Of a stretch of DNA of 64,000 bases, positions 12,201 through 22,279 are shown piece by piece (the first letter of the stretch is position 1; each line of letters begins with the position of its first letter). Source of the DNA: Scalesia atractyloides (lineage: Eukaryota; Streptophyta; Magnoliopsida; Asterales; Asteraceae). The stretch lies in assembly GCA_947069175.1 (NCBI GenBank), contig CAMTDV010000017.1, positions 35,907,126 through 35,971,125 on the forward strand, written 5' to 3'. A model generated the notes under the pieces. That model saw nothing but the letters and a program-made list of their open reading frames with translations. It was not told the origin of the DNA and ran no database searches. The translations under genes and the position numbers were made by a program.

Positions 12201-12870
12201 TGAACAAGAGCTTGTGCATTCTCTTTTAGAATTTTCTGTTGTAAATAATAACTTAAAATCTTGGAAATAACAAGAAAGCTTGTGCTTTATTGTTTTTCAC
12301 ATTTTCCAGATTTGTTACCAAATCATTAAACAATGCTTGGGAGTAATTGTAATCAGTTTTAGACATAATAGTATACCCCAAGTATTGAATTTTCAAAGGT
12401 ATTTCGTTAAAACCAGTTGTTTTATTTGAAACACAGATGAGCAGGGTATGAAACAGGAATTTCATAGGAGGTGGAAATTCTCTTTTTTCCATAGTAGCTT
12501 TTGTTAATTTTCCTGTATACCCTCTATTGATCAAATCGACTTGATACTCATCCTTAGGGAAAGAGATGTTACCAGCTAAGTCGTCCATCTAAAAAACTTC
12601 TGAGATGGTTTGTGGAGTTATTGGAACCAGGATAGCTCCTACTTTTGATGAGATTGCCCAAGGCTTTTTAATTTGAATTTCAAGTTTAGAATTAGCCCAA
12701 AATTCTCATAGGGTGTCTTGATAGATTGGTGCGTTACAGGTAAGCAAAGTTTTATACTTTGATGAAGATAAGATATCAATGATATAGTGAAAATCTGTAT
12801 TTTTCTTCGTCTTTTTGAAAGTACAGAGGTAATTGTGTGGATGTTTGATGATAAGAACCACCGGATTTGA
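9283..12870 (-). pseudogene. Accessory ORF (aORF) of Copia element A, broken
   Basis: This large reading region lies between the pol relics and the 3' LTR. It is open in five main blocks: 12588-12253, 12173-11568, 11567-10377 (same frame as the previous block, separated by a single TAA), 10567-9644 and 9516-9283. Homology to the aORF of element B extends upstream to about 12870 through at least two stops. The N-terminal block holds RGYTG, MKFLFHTLL, FNEIPL and FNDLVTNL motifs, about two thirds identical to B over 73 residues by eye. The middle is Ser/Thr/Lys-rich with EDEIPEVNPVT. A short coiled coil lies near 11150 (LTARVTKIEASVADIKNML). The C-terminus has KILKW and FELRFK motifs. Function is unknown. 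Position after pol is that of the env-like ORF of SIRE elements, but I see no signal peptide or transmembrane segment. Confidence 0.75.
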
Positions 12871-13391
12871 GAATCACAAAATTTTTTAGAGACACTGAAG
12901 AAGTGTGTAATTGCTTTTGAGAAATTTTGAATTTGATTTTGGTGATAAAAACTTTGTTTGAGGGATTTATCAGGGTTTTATTTGGATAACAATAGTTTCA
13001 AAAATTGGACGGTTAACATCAGACATGTGCAAGATCTGATGACTATTATCTGTCCACGTGTATCCTCTGACTATGAATGGATGACAGTTGTTTTGGGAAA
13101 CCACTGATGTGTGTCATCAGTGGTTGTGAACAGTAAAAAATTGTAACACTGTAAGTGGTTGTGAAACAGTAGATAAGGTCAACACAGAGGTTTGACTAGG
13201 ATAGTGAAGGCAGAGGATTCACTTTGTCAGTGGATATATATACCAATCAGAGTTTTGAAGATATAACAGTGGTTTCATCAGACTTTGGAGATTTATTGAG
13301 TAAATTTCAATTTTAACTATTTTTAAGGTTTTGTTTGATTCTCTGAAAACATTTTGATGCCATTTACACACGAAATACAAGAAAACTTGTT

Positions 13392-13555
13392 TTAATCCAT
13401 GTTTAGCATTTCAAACCAAGAGATCAGACTTTTCAAGGTGGATGTTTCTAATGCTTTTCATTTGAACATCTGCCAGTTGATCTTTAGTTAGAACATGATG
13501 CAGAGAAATCAAACCTTTTCATCCCTCACAAGGTGATGTCTGATTTACACTGTAT
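13392..13555 (-). pseudogene. RNase H C-terminal relic of element A pol
   Basis: The minus-strand sequence matches the last ~50 codons of element B RNase H: an 'IRHH.VRD' region, 'KDQLADV' and the terminal 'MLNMD' plus stop. Indels break the frame. It marks the former end of pol, directly upstream of the aORF. Confidence 0.65.
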
Positions 13556-13689
13556 TTGGTCGTGGGATGGTAGACTGTTTTGAAACATCTTCTGCTCTTT
13601 CGGTGGATGAGATTTTATATTTTGGGGTCATAATAGCATATCCACAGTCTTATGATGAAGATTGTGAGTACCTGCAAGGTTAGTCTTGT

Positions 13690-13850
13690 CAAACATTTCA
13701 CATGACCTACTAGGATTTTCAATGATAAAAGTTTATTGAACTTTTTAGTCAAAGCCTCTTCCACACACTAGTCCTTGTGTAAAAACATTTTATAGGCCTT
13801 GGCAGTGGTTGAGTATCCAAGATGGTAACCACAATCTACTTTGTCTGTAG
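13690..13850 (-). pseudogene. Pol relic of element A (integrase C-terminal linker)
   Basis: The minus strand here matches the element B segment just after the integrase core, around the 'GYSTTAKAYRVFN' region and the following 'LSSLKILA'. Stops and frameshifts are present. The distance to the RNase H relic is about 130 bp, where intact elements have over 1.8 kb, so the whole RT domain has been deleted. Confidence 0.6.
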
Positions 13851-14311
13851 AACCAGGTTGTCAAACTACTCCAATTTATTTAGACTTGACTTATTTTATG
13901 ATTTAACCCTGACCATCATACAGATTCCTTTTGATTCATTATCAGTGGAAGTATCTTCCCCCTTTTTTATAAAAATTGAAGGGTTCTACTTCCTGACAGG
14001 TATTGAGCTTTAACTATCTAAAACAAATAAAAGCTCAATATGTGTTACTTTAAAAAAAACTTGAAAGAGTAATACATGACCTGATATTTACATGAAATCT
14101 TTACAATTTAAAAATTAAGTAAAAATTTCTTGATAAATGAATCAATTAGATCTGATAAAATTTCCTAAGTCCTTTTTGAAACAATTGTTAACTTTAGATA
14201 CATCAATTACCTGAGCCTTTCTGTAAACAATGGTTGCACTTAGCTTGTTTGATAGAGATGTGTGAGCATAGATGGAGATTTATCTAGGTTTTCCTTTTGT
14301 AGTACTAGCCT

Positions 14312-14390
14312 GTGAACTCTCAAGTTTTTTATGTTTATACTCTTTTCTTTCGACATCAAAAGTTTTGAGATGAACACACTTTTGAGTTTT
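14312..14390 (-). pseudogene. Gag/linker relic of element A
   Basis: Reading the minus strand gives a piece like 'CVHLKTFDVERKEYKHKKL', matching the 'CVYLKTYHQKVKEIREKAL' segment after the second zinc-knuckle pair of element B (near 18010-18070). The neighbouring 12871-13390 and 13860-14680 carry no other recognisable coding sequence. Confidence 0.45.
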
Positions 14391-14687
14391 GTGATTTTTC
14401 TTCTATTCTCTTTTTAACCTTTCCATATGTAGATGTTGTATCATTCACTGGAAGGTTTCTAAGGAAAGAATAATCAATCCAGAATCATTTACAGTAATGT
14501 TTTGAGAAACTTGGTCATTTTTTGCAAAAATGCTTATGCTAAATTTCACATTACTTTTGATCTGGTTTTCTAAATATCAACACAATTTTGATTTTCACCT
14601 TTTAAAGGCTTCTCGTAACTTTTGTTCCATATAGATCTTGTTCCTAAGGTTTTGGTTCACCTCAGTCTTAGTCTTTTAATGACATTA

Positions 14688-15314
14688 TGTTGGGATTGAA
14701 CCTTTGGAAAGGAACAGATGATACAAAGTCAAAAGACACCTTCCGAGCTTTGGTCCAGCTATCAGAGGTTTCTATCCACTGATAGGCTTTTACTGCATTC
14801 AATAAACTCACTGATAGCTATCCTCTGACAGAAGAAATTCCCAACCACTGATAGAGCATTACAAGGACAGAGGATAGCAAGCAGTGCTTAGTCTAGTTTT
14901 AGTTTAAATCAATGTAACAGTGCTATGCACTGATAGTTTAGTCTAGCAGTGTTTGTAGTTAGTTACGTTCGTTAGCTGTCACTATCAACCATGACGTCAT
15001 TGTAAGACGATCAGTGGTTAGATAGTTAGTATAAATAGGCGCTCAATGTAACAGTTTTACTTGTCTTCTTAAAAAGATCAATTTCGCATATCTTCTTCAC
15101 TTCTTACTATCAAACGATCGTTATTGGGCTAAGGGGGAGTTTATGAATCACATGCAATAGTTTAATTACTTGAAAGCATGATGGTGATGAAAACAAACGA
15201 CCGATTGATTGTTGTAAAAGTTTTCCATTGATCCGCTGCACTTATTCTCTGTTTTTCAATCATATTTAATTTTTGAAACAAAAACATCAATCAATTCAAA
15301 CTTAGATCCTTATA
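14688..15314 (+). repeat. 5' LTR of element B
   Basis: The LTR starts TGTTGGGATTGAACC and ends ATCCTTATA (the 3' copy ends ATCCTTACA). It contains a TATAAATA box at 15030-15037 that the 3' LTR has lost through a 4-bp deletion. Confidence 0.93.
15030..15037 (+). promoter_or_regulatory. TATA box of the element B 5' LTR
   Basis: TATAAATA lies about 285 bp before the end of the LTR, as expected for the U3/R boundary. The 3' LTR reads gttaaatag at the same place (about 26430). Confidence 0.65.
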
Positions 15315-15316
15315 TA

Positions 15317-15328
15317 TGGTATCTGAGC
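15317..15328 (+). other. Primer-binding site (initiator tRNA-Met)
   Basis: TGGTATCTGAGC starts two bases after the LTR. It differs at one position from the canonical TGGTATCAGAGC complement of plant tRNA-iMet. Confidence 0.85.
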
Positions 15329-15563
15329 TTGGTCAATCGATTTTGATTTAAACGTCAAATTGATTTGAACAGATCAGCTCTTTGTTGCTAATTTCGTTTG
15401 ATAAGTTTTGCTTGAATACAGAGTTTTATTACTACAAAAGTTTTTAAAACACAAATCTGTTGTAAACGAGAGAAATTGCACAAAACACACAGGATTCCAT
15501 ATTGGATCCATGTTCAAACCACTTATGTTGAAATGAAATGAGTATTTTATTTGGCAACGTAGG

Positions 15564-16915
15564 ATGGGTCATATTCTCGCTCAACAGAACACCGGATGCT
15601 GGAGATCCGTTGTGTTTGGACCCCATGTTCCCATGGTTCCAAGCACAGAGGATCCCCACACTCAAGTCCCTAAAAAACTCAAAAATTACTCTGAACAGGA
15701 TTTCCTCAAAATTGAATTGGATGCTAAGGCTTTCAGCATAGTTGCTTCAGCTTTGCCCAATAAGATTTATACGGGATTACTTCATTGTAATAGTGCTAAA
15801 GAGTTATGGGATGCTCTTAAAGAGCAATTCGGTGGTACTGAAGAGGTGATCGAGAATAATAGAGAAGTCTTGAATCAATAGTATGAAACATTTTGCCATG
15901 TAAAAGGTGAGTCACTAACCCAACAGTTCGAGCGATTTAGCTGTCTCATAAGCGAATTGAATGTGAGCTTTCCTAATTCGACTATCAATAGGCATTTCTT
16001 AAGATCACTACCAGAAAAATGGGAGACAATAGCTTATGTTACTCGAACATCTGTTGGTTATAAGGAAATGACCCTCACACACCTTCATGGTCGACTTCTC
16101 ACTTATGAAAGAGAGTTTAACCAGAAAAAGAAGCTTCAAGAGTCTGGGAAAGTGACTGATGACTATACACTGGGAAACACTGCTCTCTATAGTCATAAAG
16201 AGGGGTCTGGTAGTGGGAAGGATCAGAGTTTTGATCATTACATTGACATAACTTCTGGAAACAATTCAACTCTGGTCCCTGTACACCCAATTTTGCTTTT
16301 GCTGCAAATTGTGAAAGCCAAACCTCTGACAATCTGAGTTTTGAGATGAATGACTTATAGCACTTTAAACCCACAGATTTGGAAGAAATGGACATCCTAC
16401 ACCAGTTGGCACTTTTGAGTGTCAGGGCTAGTAAGTTTTACAAAAGAACTGGTAGGAGGTTTCCAGGATTGCATGGGGGGTTAAAAGTTGGGTTAGATAA
16501 ATCAAAGATAAAATGTTACAATTGCAATAGGATGGGACATTTTGCCAGGGAATGCAGAACTCAAACTGCAGGACCAATTGTTACTCATCCTGGCACCAAT
16601 CCTCAAAGCATTGTCCAATATTCCCAGTTTACCCCTACACAACAAATGCAAAACACTGCTCATTTTGCAAATCCTGTAACAACAGTCCCTATTCATTACG
16701 TCCAAACCCCTGCTCCACATATTCAATATGTTCAAGCACCACCTCAAGTGCATGTACAACAAACTCCACATGTCACTCAAACTACTCAAACCACTGCTGC
16801 ACCAGCAGAGGTTACACAACAAAGCTTCTTTACCCAAGGTTTTGTTGACTGGAGTAGTTTGCCTGAGGATTTAACTGATGAAAACTTTGCACTCATAGCC
16901 AAAAATGATTTTTAA
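15564..16915 (+). pseudogene. Gag of element B (UBN2-type capsid plus CCHC zinc knuckle)
   Basis: Gag would form the virus-like particle and bind element RNA. The first block (15564-16337) carries the copia-type gag fold: 'AKELWDALKEQFGGT', 'LTQQFERFSCLISEL' and 'HGRLLTYEREF'. One in-frame TAG at 15879-15881 interrupts it where a Gln is expected. After a frameshift, the block 16379-16915 contains a perfect CCHC knuckle, CYNCNRMGHFAREC, at 16514-16555, followed by a Gln/Pro/Thr-rich tail with many His. The usual gag N-terminus (substrate region before 'KNYSEQDFLK') is missing or scrambled: 15329-15563 has no credible start, which suggests a small deletion. Confidence 0.8.
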
Positions 16916-16933
16916 AATGAAAACTTATGTTTT

Positions 16934-17679
16934 ATGGCTCTTGAGACCATAGTTGAAGGTGATGAGTCTGTGGAACAGGAGTTAAAATCTGATGTGGTTG
17001 AATGTTGTGAAGCAGTGGTTACACCAGAAGTTACACCTGTGGTTGAAATAAATGCTGCTGAGGTTGAAAAAGATAATCTATCTGACCCATGGGACACAGA
17101 TGTGTGTGAAGAAGAATGTGATTGTGCTCTTATGGCTGCTTCGAAGGTATCACCTCAGATCCTAAAAGATTATGTTCTGGAAAATGCATTATTGATTTTG
17201 CAAACAAAAAACAGGTGAATGAAAACCTGAGAAACAAAATTTTGGAAGATGAACTTAAATTTAAAAAACTTGTGAAAGAGTTGAAAACAAAATTAAGTGA
17301 AAAAAATTCTGAAATGAGTAGCCTAAGGCATGAATCAAGCATAACCAAAGACCAGCTCCAAACCATGGTAGAAAAATACCAGGCTTGCAAACAGGAGCTT
17401 AAATATACCTAGATCACTTGTGAAAAATGGGTAGAGTCTTGCAAAGGTTATGAGCTTATGCTTGATGCTCAAGTCAAGAGCAACATAAAGTTTGGTATAG
17501 GCTTTAGGGAATATGACCATACTTGTGAAAATGCTGCAAAAATTGACTCTGAGCTTGTTGAAATAGTCCCAACAAATTTGGCTGGTGAAGAAATTAAAAT
17601 CACAGATAAAGAAGGAAACAAAATTGTTCTTGAAAAACCAGAGGTTTCACCAAAAGAAAAGGAAATTGAAAAATATTAG
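16934..17679 (+). pseudogene. Gag-pol linker with coiled coil (element B)
   Basis: Three overlapping open blocks (16934-17218, 17122-17412, 17458-17679) cover an acidic stretch (EVEKDNLSDPWDTDVCEEE), then a long heptad-like helix rich in Leu/Lys/Glu (NKILEDELKFKKLVKELKTK onward), ending in 'KFGIGFREYD'. This coiled-coil spacer between the first zinc knuckle and protease is typical of SIRE-like Copia elements. A TAG near 17410 and frameshifts break it. Confidence 0.6.
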
Positions 17680-17729
17680 TTTAAACCAACCTGGTCAGAT
17701 GAATGTGATATCATAGAAACTTCAAGCCT

Positions 17730-18428
17730 ATGGACTTTTCAACTCTTGATGGTATGAAAGCACCAAAAGCATTGGTGATTCCTATCAAAGACTTGCCAGC
17801 AGAGGTTACATCATCTGCACTCAAAAAGTCTGATAGAAAAAGGAAGGAAAAGGTTAAACACTTATTTTGTAAATTTTGTGAAAAGAGTAATCATGATACA
17901 GCAGATTGTTTTCTTTTGAAAGCTAATGATATAAACAAAACTTGTGTTATACCTAAATCTCCTAGATACACCATTTGCAACAAAACAAATCATCCAACTC
18001 AAGAGTGTGTCTATCTCAAAACCTATCACCAAAAGGTAAAAGAGATTAGAGAAAAAGCTCTAGAAAGAGAAAGTTCAAATATTGAAAAACAAAAATTTAA
18101 ATCATGTGAAACATCTGTCACCAAAGCTTTAAATCAAACCTCTGTCCGCAGAGAAATTCAAGTAACAGATGCACCTCCATCAAACCAGTTTCTAAGAGGT
18201 AAAAGCCAGCCTAATTATCAAAAGGTGCCTATGACTTATGAGACTTACAAAAAGCCTTCTAAGCCAAGGGTAAATAGGCATCCTCATGGTTACCAACAGT
18301 TGATAGGGAATAGCTCACAGCAATGGTTAACCAAAAGTCTGATCCAACCACTGTTTATCAGTTTGGACTTGACTCTGGATCACCTGATACCCCATCCAAA
18401 GCCATTTTGGCTTTGGAGACTCACCTGA
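17730..18428 (+). pseudogene. Second zinc-knuckle region before protease (element B)
   Basis: The 232-codon block contains CKFCEKSNHDTADC at residues 47-60, an intact C-x2-C-x4-H-x4-C knuckle. About 27 residues later comes a second one in which the first Cys has become Tyr (YTICNKTNHPTQEC). The rest is basic (KSDRKRKEKVK). Together with the gag knuckle the polyprotein would carry three knuckles. The frame is lost shortly before protease. Confidence 0.65.
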
Positions 18429-18461
18429 ACTAATTATTTCAAAAACATGTGAAGGGAGCTT

Positions 18462-18600
18462 CTACTTGCCTTGACAGTCTTTGGTATGTAGATAGTGGAG
18501 GCTCCAGGCACATGACAGGATGTAAAGCCCTGCTCAGAGACTTTAAAGCTCATGGAGGGGGTGATATGTCCTTTGGGATAATTCAAAAGGAAAGGTGTTA
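18462..18600 (+). pseudogene. Aspartic protease relic (element B)
   Basis: The reading 'SLWYVDSGGSRHMTG' places the catalytic D-S-G at 18491-18499; copia proteases usually have D-S-G-A/C, here D-S-G-G. The frame shifts near 18578, where one base appears lost, and a 38-bp tandem duplication follows at 18632-18707. Confidence 0.7.
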
Positions 18601-18631
18601 GGATCAGGATGTGTTTCAGTAGGAAAACTCA

Positions 18632-18707
18632 AGTTTGAAAATGTGAATCTCATTGACAATCTAAAATTCAGTTTGAAAATGTGAATCTCATTGACAATCT
18701 AAAATTC
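18632..18707 (+). repeat. 38-bp tandem duplication inside pol
   Basis: The sequence beginning agtttgaaaatgtgaatctc occurs at 18632 and again at 18670, identical over 38 bp. 38 is not a multiple of three, so it also breaks the reading frame. Confidence 0.92.
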
Positions 18708-19526
18708 AATCTCTTAAGTGTCTCACAGAAGAGTGATAAAGGTTATGGTTCCTTTTTCACAAAGAAAACTTGCCAAATTGTAGGGCCAGAGGTTGTCAAA
18801 AAGATTAATCAAATCATTGCTGAGAGCAAAGCACAGCTGACTGCTCATAGAGTAGGAAATGTGTATGTGGTTGATATGTTAAAGGATAATCCTATGTCAA
18901 ATGCATGCCTGTTTTCAGTTGTCTCAAGCAAAGAAACAGAACTATGGCATAAAAGACTAGGACACACAAATCTAAAAACTATCTCCACTCTCTCAAAACA
19001 AAGTCTGGTTAGAGGTTTACCACAAAAACAATTTACTTGTGAAGAGCATTGTGTTGCCTGTTTAAAAAGTAAACAACATAAAAGCTCATACAAGTCAATT
19101 GAGGAGTCCAAAACAAGTCAGTGCTTACAATTGCTTCATATGGACTTGTTTGGACTTGTAATAATCATGAGCTTAAAACACAAAAGATATTGTCTGGTGA
19201 TAGTTGATGATTTTTCTAGGTTCACATGGACCTTCTTTTTACACTCTAATGATGAAACAACAAACATTTTGCAAAACTTTGTTAAACAAGTTGAAAGGCA
19301 ATTTGATATTCCTGTAAAAATCCTTAGAAGTGATAATGGAACAGAGTTTAGGAACAAGGAGTTGGATGCCTTCTGTGAGTCAAAAGGGATTGTTAGACAA
19401 TATAGCATCCCTAGAACTCCAGAACAAAATGGGGTTGTTGAAAGGAAAAATAGAACTTTAATTGAATCAGCAAGGACTATGCTTGCAGACTCAGGTTTAC
19501 CCTTTCTTTTTGGGCAGAGGCTGTAA
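18681..19526 (+). pseudogene. Integrase of element B
   Basis: The gag-pre-integrase zinc finger is seen as WHKRLGH ... CEEHCVAC (HHCC). The core follows with HMDLFG, RSDNGTEF and NGVVERKNRT, so the catalytic D, D and E are all present. The enzyme would insert element cDNA into host DNA. The frame shifts near 19505 (one extra base in the 'LP-FW-EA' region), leaving the C-terminal part to the next block. Confidence 0.85.
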
Positions 19527-19555
19527 ACACTGTTTGCTATGTCCAGAACAGAGTT

Positions 19556-20407
19556 TTGATAAACCCCAGGCATCAAAAGACTGCCTATGAATTGCTTTAC
19601 AAAATCAAACCTCTGATATCTTATTTCAAAGTCTTTGGCTGCTCATGTTTCATTTTAAACATCAACGATTCAATATCCAAGTTTGCAGCCAAAGTTGATT
19701 GTGGCTATTTTCTGGGATACTCAACCACTGCCAAAGCCTACAGAGTCTTTAACTCTAGGACCAAGTGTGTTGAGGAAACTCTAAATGTGAAGTTCAATGA
19801 ACTCTCATCCTTGAAAATCCTAGCAAATGGACCTGCTGAATTGTTTGATCTATCTAAATTTACATTTGAAGATGTGTCTGTCAAGACTAACCCTGCATAT
19901 ATTCCACAATTATCATTTGAAGAGCAAGGATATGATTGCATTCTTCCAAGTTTCAAAATATATCCTACAAGCAGAGGAGCAGATGTTAGTAACAATGGTG
20001 AAAGCTCTGCCAGGTCAACAGTGGTTAATACTCAAACCTCTACTAGCTCTCAAGTCCAAACATTTGTTGATGAAAGTCCACTACAAATGGGCGAAAATCA
20101 ACACACTTTCACTACCATACCACCAATCCCTCCACCACCATTCCAATCAGAGGCTGGACCATCAAATTCACCAGCAGAGGATAGCTCAGATGATACACAT
20201 TTGCAAGCTTCACCTCAAAATGCCATTGTCCTATACCAAGGTGATTTGATATTTCTCAAAAGCTTTCCATTGGATCAAGTTATTGGCAACATCAATGAGG
20301 GTGTGCTCACAAGAAGCCAAGCCCAAAACATTTGGCTTTTTGCTGGCTTTCTATCACTCACACAGCCTGTCAAGTACCAAGAGGCACTGAAAGAAACAGC
20401 TGGGTAG
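19556..20407 (+). pseudogene. Integrase C-terminal part and linker to RT (element B)
   Basis: The block begins in the conserved 'INPRHQKTAYELLYKIKP' region, continues through 'FLGYSTTAKAYRVFNSRT', then a low-complexity Ser/Thr/Pro linker, and ends where RT should begin (YQEALKET). A frameshift near 20400 passes the reading to the RT block. Confidence 0.75.
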
Positions 20408-20949
20408 AAGCCATGCAAGAAGAGCTCCTACAATTCAAGAGACAACAAGTATGGGAACTTGTACCACTGAACAAAACTGATGAAATGGATATTGTTGTCA
20501 AAAACAAAGCAAGGCTCGTGTTTCAAGGCTACAGACAGGAAGAAGGGATTGACTATGATGAAACTTTTGCTCCAGTAGCAAGGCTAGAAGCCATTCGCCT
20601 GTTCTTAGCTTTTGCTGCTAACCACAACATCAAGGTGTATCAAATGGACATCAAAAGTGCATTCCTGTATGGAAAGATTAAGGAAGAAGTATATGTTTGT
20701 CAACCTCCTGGATTTGAGGATCATTTCCATCCTGATCATGTTTATAGGTTAAACAAAGCACTGTATGGTCTAAAACAAGCACCAAGAGCCTGGTATGAAA
20801 CTCTATCCACTTTTCTCTTATCCATTGGTTTTACCAGAGGTAGAATTGACAAAACCTTATTTTTAAAATGGAAAGGAAAAAATTTGATGCTTGTCCAGGT
20901 TTATGTGGATGACATCATTTTTGGATCCACATGCACTGCCATGTGTTAA
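20332..20949 (+). pseudogene. Reverse transcriptase of element B
   Basis: Copia RT motifs are clear: WVEAMQEEL, ARLVFQGYRQEEGIDYDETF, YQMDIKSAFLYG, ALYGLKQAPRAWYE and the catalytic YVDDIIFGST. The normally conserved segment between 'DEMDI' and 'VVKNKA' (the usual G-T-K-W-V-F stretch) is deleted in frame, removing part of the fingers. A TAA at 20947 stops the frame. Translation then resumes in frame to about 21050 (EFRKLMAAEFEMSAMGEL) before further frameshifts. Confidence 0.85.
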
Positions 20950-21124
20950 GAGTTCAGAAAACTCATGGCAGCAGAGTTTGAGATGAGTGCAATGGGTGAG
21001 TTGCAATGTTTTCTTGGTTTACAAGTCAAACAAATGCAAAAAGGCACTTTCATCATCAAAATAAGTATGTGAAAGAACTGCTTAAGAAATTTGATATGAA
21101 TGATTGTAACCTTGCAGCACACCC

Positions 21125-21844
21125 ATGGCAACATCCAAGCTAGTCACTATAGATGGCAAAGATGACCTTGTTGATCAAACATTGTATAGAAGTATGATTG
21201 GGTCTTTATTGTACCTTACTGCATCACGGCCAGACATTATGTTTGCCACATGTGTTTGTGCCAGATCAAAGTCAATGCCAAGAAAATCAGATCTTATTGC
21301 TGTAAAAAGGATATTCAGATACATAAAAGGTGCTCCCACACTTGGTATCTGGTATCCAGCTAATGGTAACATTGAGCTTGCAGGATATTCTTATAGTGAC
21401 TTTCCTGGGTGCAAAACAACAAGGAAGTCCACATCTGGAGGAGCTCAATTCCTACGGGATTGCTTAGTGTCTTGGCAAAGTAAAAAGCAAGTTGCAGTAT
21501 CCACATCCACTGCTGAAGAAGAGTATATAGCTGTTGCAAGTTGCACTGCTCAAATTTTGTGGCTTCAAAATCAACTCTAGGATTTTGGTGTGACTGCCTT
21601 GAGGACTCCTCTCAAAATTGATAGTCAAGCAGCCGAAAACATTATCAAAAATCCAGTTTCACATTCCACCACCAAACACATTGACATCAGACATCATTTT
21701 GTGAGGGATTGCTATGAAAAAGGTCTGATTTCTTTACAACATCTCCATACCAAGGATCAATTAGCAGATGTGTTGACAAAAGCACTTGATGCTTCCACAT
21801 TTGACAGTTTGATATCTAGGCTTGGAATGCTAAACATGGATTAA
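21125..21844 (+). pseudogene. RNase H of element B
   Basis: The block carries MIGSLLYLTASRPDIMF, SDFPGCKTTRKSTSGG, STAEEEYIA, DSQAAENI and DIRHHFVRD. The catalytic acidic residues are present. A single TAG at 21578-21580 interrupts one frame, which continues from 21590 to the natural stop after LGMLNMD at 21844. This is the end of pol. Confidence 0.82.
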
Positions 21845-22279
21845 AAACAATTTTTCTTGTGATCCATGTGTAATAGCAATAAAATGTTTTTAGAAAATCA
21901 GAAATTTATCCTTAAAAATAGTTAAAATTGAATTTTTAAATAAAATCCTTAAAGTCTGTTCAAAGCTCTGATAGCACAAAAACACTGTTGTTTAGAAAAA
22001 TTTATCCACTGATGCAAACCTCTAATGGTGTTTAAAATTGGTCACAATCACTGGTAGTTTTTACTCTAACAGTGGTTAGCCAAAACAACTGTTTTCCATT
22101 GTCAAACAGAGGTTACACGTGGACATATGTTATTCGACAGATGTTGCATCAGACGCCACGTCAAATGCACTTTTTGAAAAACCCTATAAAACCCTGTTCT
22201 ATCCCCAAACAGAGGTTTCACCTTTCTTGTGCAATTCCAAATTTTTCAAAGCCTTTCTTTCAAAAATCATCCGACAATC
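21845..22279 (+). other. Spacer between pol and aORF
   Basis: No ORF. The AT-rich spacer contains several GATAGC and CAGTGGTT words also found in the LTR. Expression of the aORF would need a spliced or internally initiated RNA; no clear signal is visible. Confidence 0.5.

Noticed and set aside
22229..22279. Earlier start codon for the element B accessory ORF
   Set aside because: The frame is open upstream, but similarity to element A begins after the Met at 22280.
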